Shown here piece by piece: positions 14,394 through 16,266 of a stretch of 16,266 nt of DNA (the first letter of the stretch is position 1; every line of letters begins with the position of its first letter). The position numbers and the translations under genes are program-made. Origin of the DNA: an uncultured Oscillibacter sp. (GTDB lineage: Bacteria > Bacillota > Clostridia > Oscillospirales > Oscillospiraceae); contig CAJTZI010000047.1 in assembly GCA_910584075.1 (NCBI GenBank), positions 1 to 16,266 on the forward strand, read 5' to 3'. The notes beneath the pieces are model-generated. The model searched no databases. It was not told the DNA's origin and saw only the letters and a program-made list of their open reading frames with translations.

Positions 14394-14434
14394 CCAAAAG
14401 GCCCGGAAAACCAGTGGTTTTCCGGGCCTTTTGG
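14394..14434. terminator. Bidirectional rho-independent terminator
   Basis: A perfect 19-base-pair inverted repeat (14394-14412 with 14416-14434) around a three-base loop. Each arm consists of CCAAAAGGCCCGGAAAACC or its reverse complement. The outer ends give T-runs in both directions, so it can end the plus-strand modification operon and the minus-strand tRNA. Its right edge coincides with the encoded CCA end of the tRNA gene. Confidence 0.88.
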
Positions 14435-14507
14435 AGCTGGAAATCAGACTCGAACTGACGACCTGCTGATTACGAATCAGCTGCTCTACCAACTGAGCTA
14501 TTCCAGC
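14432..14507 (-). tRNA. tRNA-Thr (anticodon CGT)
   Basis: The minus strand folds into a full 76-base cloverleaf. The acceptor stem is GCTGGAA/TTCCAGC, the D arm is GCTC/GAGC, and the anticodon arm is GCTGA-TTCGTAA-TCAGC with anticodon CGT (14472-14474 on the plus strand). The T arm is GTCAG-TTCGAGT-CTGAT and the gene encodes the 3' TCCA. It decodes ACG. The isolated gene has its own promoter and runs convergently into the modification operon. Confidence 0.95.
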
Positions 14508-14523
14508 GTACCGCAACAGATGT

Positions 14524-14552
14524 AGTATACCACATTTCCCGTCTCCAGTCAA
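14524..14552 (-). promoter_or_regulatory. Sigma-70/SigA promoter for tRNA-Thr
   Basis: On the minus strand TTGACT (14547-14552) and TATACT (14524-14529) are separated by exactly 17 bases. Transcription would begin about ten bases before the tRNA 5' end. This is close to the housekeeping consensus and fits a highly expressed stable RNA. Confidence 0.85.
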
Positions 14553-15005
14553 GACCGGGCGGCCGCCGGGCGCACAAAATTTTTGCCGGCGATAACATAT
14601 CGTATTTTTGCCCCCCTATCCTGCAAGTGCCGCCGCAAAATATGCGGGGAGGCCGGTTTTTACGAAAAATCCCCTGGTAATCCCCGGCGTCGTTTCCGGC
14701 AAAAGTGCCGCAAATAGACAAAATCTCAGAAAAAACATCCCGTTGCCTCAGCAGTTTTCCGCAGGTTTTCTGTTCGGCAGGTTCACATAAATTTCACAAT
14801 AACTTCGTAGTACAGCAAGTTATACACATTTTCCACAGGGTTTTCCACACAGTTAAATCCCTCTGATTCCAACCCTCTCCCTTGAAATTGACATTTTCTG
14901 GAAGCCCCCCCTATCCGCTGTATACACCAAATCGCGGCCCCCACTCCGTTTACATAACGACACTTTATGCAATTTCCCCGCATTTCTCATCCATTCCTCC
15001 GGCCC
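14553..15005. other. Gene-free spacer between tsaD and the tRNA promoter
   Basis: About 450 bases with no convincing coding. Base composition is markedly more AT-rich than the genes, especially 14700-14990. It holds the DnaA-box-like cluster and two partial direct repeats (ATTTTTGCC around 14578 and 14605; GTGCCGCAAA around 14628 and 14705). No clear terminator for tsaD was found here. Short open frames in it lack ribosome-binding sites and family resemblance. Confidence 0.5.
14820..14849 (+). other. Three head-to-tail DnaA-box-like 9-mers
   Basis: TTATACACA (14820-14828), TTTTCCACA (14829-14837) and TTTTCCACA (14841-14849) each differ from the consensus TTATCCACA at one base. All point the same way, with starts 9 and 12 bases apart. 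They lie in an AT-rich spacer away from dnaA/dnaN/rpmH-type genes, so a DnaA titration or regulatory cluster is more likely than the origin itself. Binding is not demonstrated. Confidence 0.5.
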
Positions 15006-16007
15006 TCATATCTCCAGATTGGCGTAGGCATTCAGGCTCATGTCCGCCCGGCTGCCGGCCAGATATTCGTAGTAGGCCTGGCTGCCGATCATAGCCCCGT
15101 TATCACCGCACAGGCGCAGGGGCGGCAGATACAGCCGGATGCCTGCCTCCCGGCAGGCCCGCTCCAGGTCCCCTCGGATGCGCCCGTTGGCGGCTACGCC
15201 GCCGGCGGCTGCCATGGTGCGGCGGCCGCACTGCCGGGCAGCCTCTATGGCCCGGGGTACCAGCTCGTCGCTGATGGCCGCCGCCACCGATGCCGCCAGG
15301 CTGGACCGGTCCAGCGTCTCCCCCTTCTGGGCGGCGTTGTGCACCAGGTTCACCGCCGCCGTTTTCAGGCCGGAGAAGGACATGTCCAGGGGATTTCCCG
15401 CCACCCTGGCCCGGGGCAGGGGGTATTTTGCATCGTCGCCCCCCTGGGCCAGCTCCTCCATGGGCCGCCCGCCGGGGTAGGGGAGGCCCAGCACACGGGC
15501 GATCTTGTCGAAGCACTCTCCCGCCGCATCGTCCCGGGTGGCCCCCAGGATGGCCATGTCCGTATAGCCCCGCACGTCCACCAGCATGGAGTTTCCCCCG
15601 GAGATGCACAGCGCCAGGAAGGGGGGCTCCAGCTCCGGGAAGGCCAGGTAGTTGGCGGCGATGTGCCCCCGCAGGTGGTGCACCGGGATGAGGGGCTTCC
15701 CCATGGCGAGGGCGGCGCTCTTGGCGAAGTTCACCCCCACCAGCAGGGCTCCGATGAGCCCCGGCCCATAGGTCACCGCCACCGCGTCGATGTCGGACCG
15801 GGTCACCCCCGCCTCCGCCAGGGCCCTGTCCGTCAGGGCGGCAATGGCCTCCACATGCTTGCGGGAGGCGATCTCCGGCACCACGCCGCCGTAGACGGCG
15901 TGCATGTCCGCCTGGGAGGCGACGGCGTCGCTGAGGACCTCCCGCCCGTCCCGGACCACCGCGGCGGCGGTCTCGTCGCAGGACGATTCAAACGCTAAAA
16001 TCAGCAT
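15006..16007 (-). CDS. tsaD: tRNA N6-threonylcarbamoyladenosine transferase TsaD
   Basis: A 333-residue Kae1/Qri7-family ASKHA protein, the catalytic subunit that transfers threonylcarbamoyl from threonylcarbamoyl-AMP to A37 of ANN-decoding tRNAs, working with TsaB and TsaE. The N-terminus MLILAFESSCDETAAAV is typical. The metal-binding HLRGH gives His111 and His115. SGGNS, GECFDKIARVLGL, FSGLKTA, GGVAAN and GDNGAMI follow in the expected order. Length is normal. The frame extends upstream, but the ATG at 16005-16007 matches the family N-terminus and has AGGAAGGGA before it on the minus strand. It stands alone here, between a terminator on its upstream side and the spacer downstream. Note the proximity of a tRNA-Thr gene, a class of tRNA it modifies; this is probably coincidental. 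Confidence 0.97.
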   Translation of the reverse strand: MLILAFESSCDETAAAVVRDGREVLSDAVASQADMHAVYGGVVPEIASRKHVEAIAALTDRALAEAGVTRSDIDAVAVTYGPGLIGALLVGVNFAKSAALAMGKPLIPVHHLRGHIAANYLAFPELEPPFLALCISGGNSMLVDVRGYTDMAILGATRDDAAGECFDKIARVLGLPYPGGRPMEELAQGGDDAKYPLPRARVAGNPLDMSFSGLKTAAVNLVHNAAQKGETLDRSSLAASVAAAISDELVPRAIEAARQCGRRTMAAAGGVAANGRIRGDLERACREAGIRLYLPPLRLCGDNGAMIGSQAYYEYLAGSRADMSLNAYANLEI

Positions 16008-16024
16008 ATGTGTATCCCTTCCTG

Positions 16025-16059
16025 AAAAAGCGCCGGGACGGGAGCCCTCCCGTCCCGGC
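16025..16059 (-). terminator. Rho-independent terminator of the symporter gene
   Basis: GCCGGGACGGGA (16032-16043) and TCCCGTCCCGGC (16048-16059) form a perfect 12-base-pair stem with a four-base loop. Read on the minus strand, it is followed by GCTTTTTC. It lies just downstream of the symporter stop and just upstream of tsaD, so tsaD probably has its own transcription start or depends on leakage. Confidence 0.88.
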
Positions 16060-16090
16060 AAATATTGACGGGTCTGTGTAAAATGCGGGT

Positions 16091-16266
16091 TTACAGGTCG
16101 ATGGCCTTGAGCTTCTCCTCCTTGACCCCGTGCTTCTCGGCGTAGCCGGTGAGGATCAGGGTCAAAGCGCCGTCGCCGGTGACGTTGCAGGCGGTGCCGA
16201 AGCTGTCCTGCAGGGCGAAGATGGCCAGCATCAGGGCGGTGCCGTCGCCGGTGAACTCCAGGACGC
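16091..16266 (-). CDS. Dicarboxylate/amino acid:cation symporter, C-terminal end only
   Basis: The last 58 codons of a DAACS-family (GltP/DctA-like) membrane transporter; the 5' part lies beyond the window. The reading ends EEKLKAIDL then TAA. The segment QDSFGTACNVTGDGALTLIL carries the conserved NVTGDG substrate- and cation-binding region of the last transmembrane helix. FTGDGTALMLAIFAL before it belongs to the preceding hairpin region. Substrate (glutamate, aspartate, serine/threonine, cystine or C4-dicarboxylates) cannot be told from this fragment. Confidence 0.88.
   Translation of the reverse strand, partial: VLEFTGDGTALMLAIFALQDSFGTACNVTGDGALTLILTGYAEKHGVKEEKLKAIDL

Noticed and set aside
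14470..14721. Small minus-strand ORF ending in NSSVGRAADS and a plus-strand one containing LEIRLELTTC
   Set aside because: These peptides are the familiar translations of tRNA gene sequence, here tRNA-Thr.
14783..14983. 66-codon minus-strand ORF over the DnaA-box region
   Set aside because: Its NPVENVYN stretch is just the reverse reading of the DnaA-box repeats; no homology is recognised and no good start context is seen.
14553..15005. CRISPR array, IS element or prophage attachment site next to the tRNA
   Set aside because: No regularly spaced repeats, no transposase or integrase frame, and no duplicated tRNA 3' end were seen.
14967..15998. Long plus-strand open frame (343 codons) antisense to tsaD
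   Set aside because: It is the shadow of a highly conserved gene in GC-rich DNA; the translation is low-complexity Gly/His/Arg/Pro with no family resemblance.

Overview
The window is GC-rich, codes densely, and looks like chromosome from a motile Clostridia-type gut bacterium, perhaps Oscillospiraceae. That placement is inferred from the clostridial-style flagellin, strong Shine-Dalgarno sites and gene content. It was not tested by search. The window opens inside a flagellin gene (5' end outside) and closes inside a sodium:dicarboxylate-type symporter gene on the minus strand.

Layout. (1) 1-1542, flagellin 3' part. (2) 1543-1981, a gene-free spacer with a second, diverged copy of the flagellin 3' tail, a terminator and a long hairpin. 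(3) 1982-14347, one tightly packed plus-strand operon of eleven genes. It holds a TPR-type family 2 glycosyltransferase, a Gfo/Idh dehydrogenase, a DegT aminotransferase, a hexapeptide acetyltransferase, a sulfotransferase-like protein, a CysC-like kinase, a SAM methyltransferase, a PEP-synthase-like glutamine kinase, a class I amidotransferase-like hydrolase, a nucleotidyltransferase and a PHP phosphoesterase. Most junctions are ATGA- or GTGA-type overlaps. (4) A bidirectional terminator at 14394-14434. (5) On the minus strand, tRNA-Thr(CGT) with a near-consensus promoter, a spacer with three head-to-tail DnaA-box-like sequences, tsaD, and the symporter 3' end.

Main interpretation. Four operon genes match the enzyme set that makes the phosphoramidate donor for the Campylobacter jejuni capsule (Cj1418 L-glutamine kinase, Cj1416 CTP:phosphoglutamine cytidylyltransferase, Cj1417 gamma-glutamyl-CDP-amidate hydrolase, Cj1415 cytidine diphosphoramidate kinase). 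A methyltransferase and a sulfotransferase-fold candidate transferase accompany them. The three preceding genes look like a UDP-2,3-diacetamido sugar pathway. The position directly behind flagellin suggests that the flagellin of this presumed Gram-positive organism carries a diacetamido-sugar glycan decorated with (O-methyl) phosphoramidate. The last gene, a PHP phosphoesterase, could recycle the predicted 3',5'-pCp by-product. Family calls rest on motifs seen in the sequence. The joint pathway and its target are inference.
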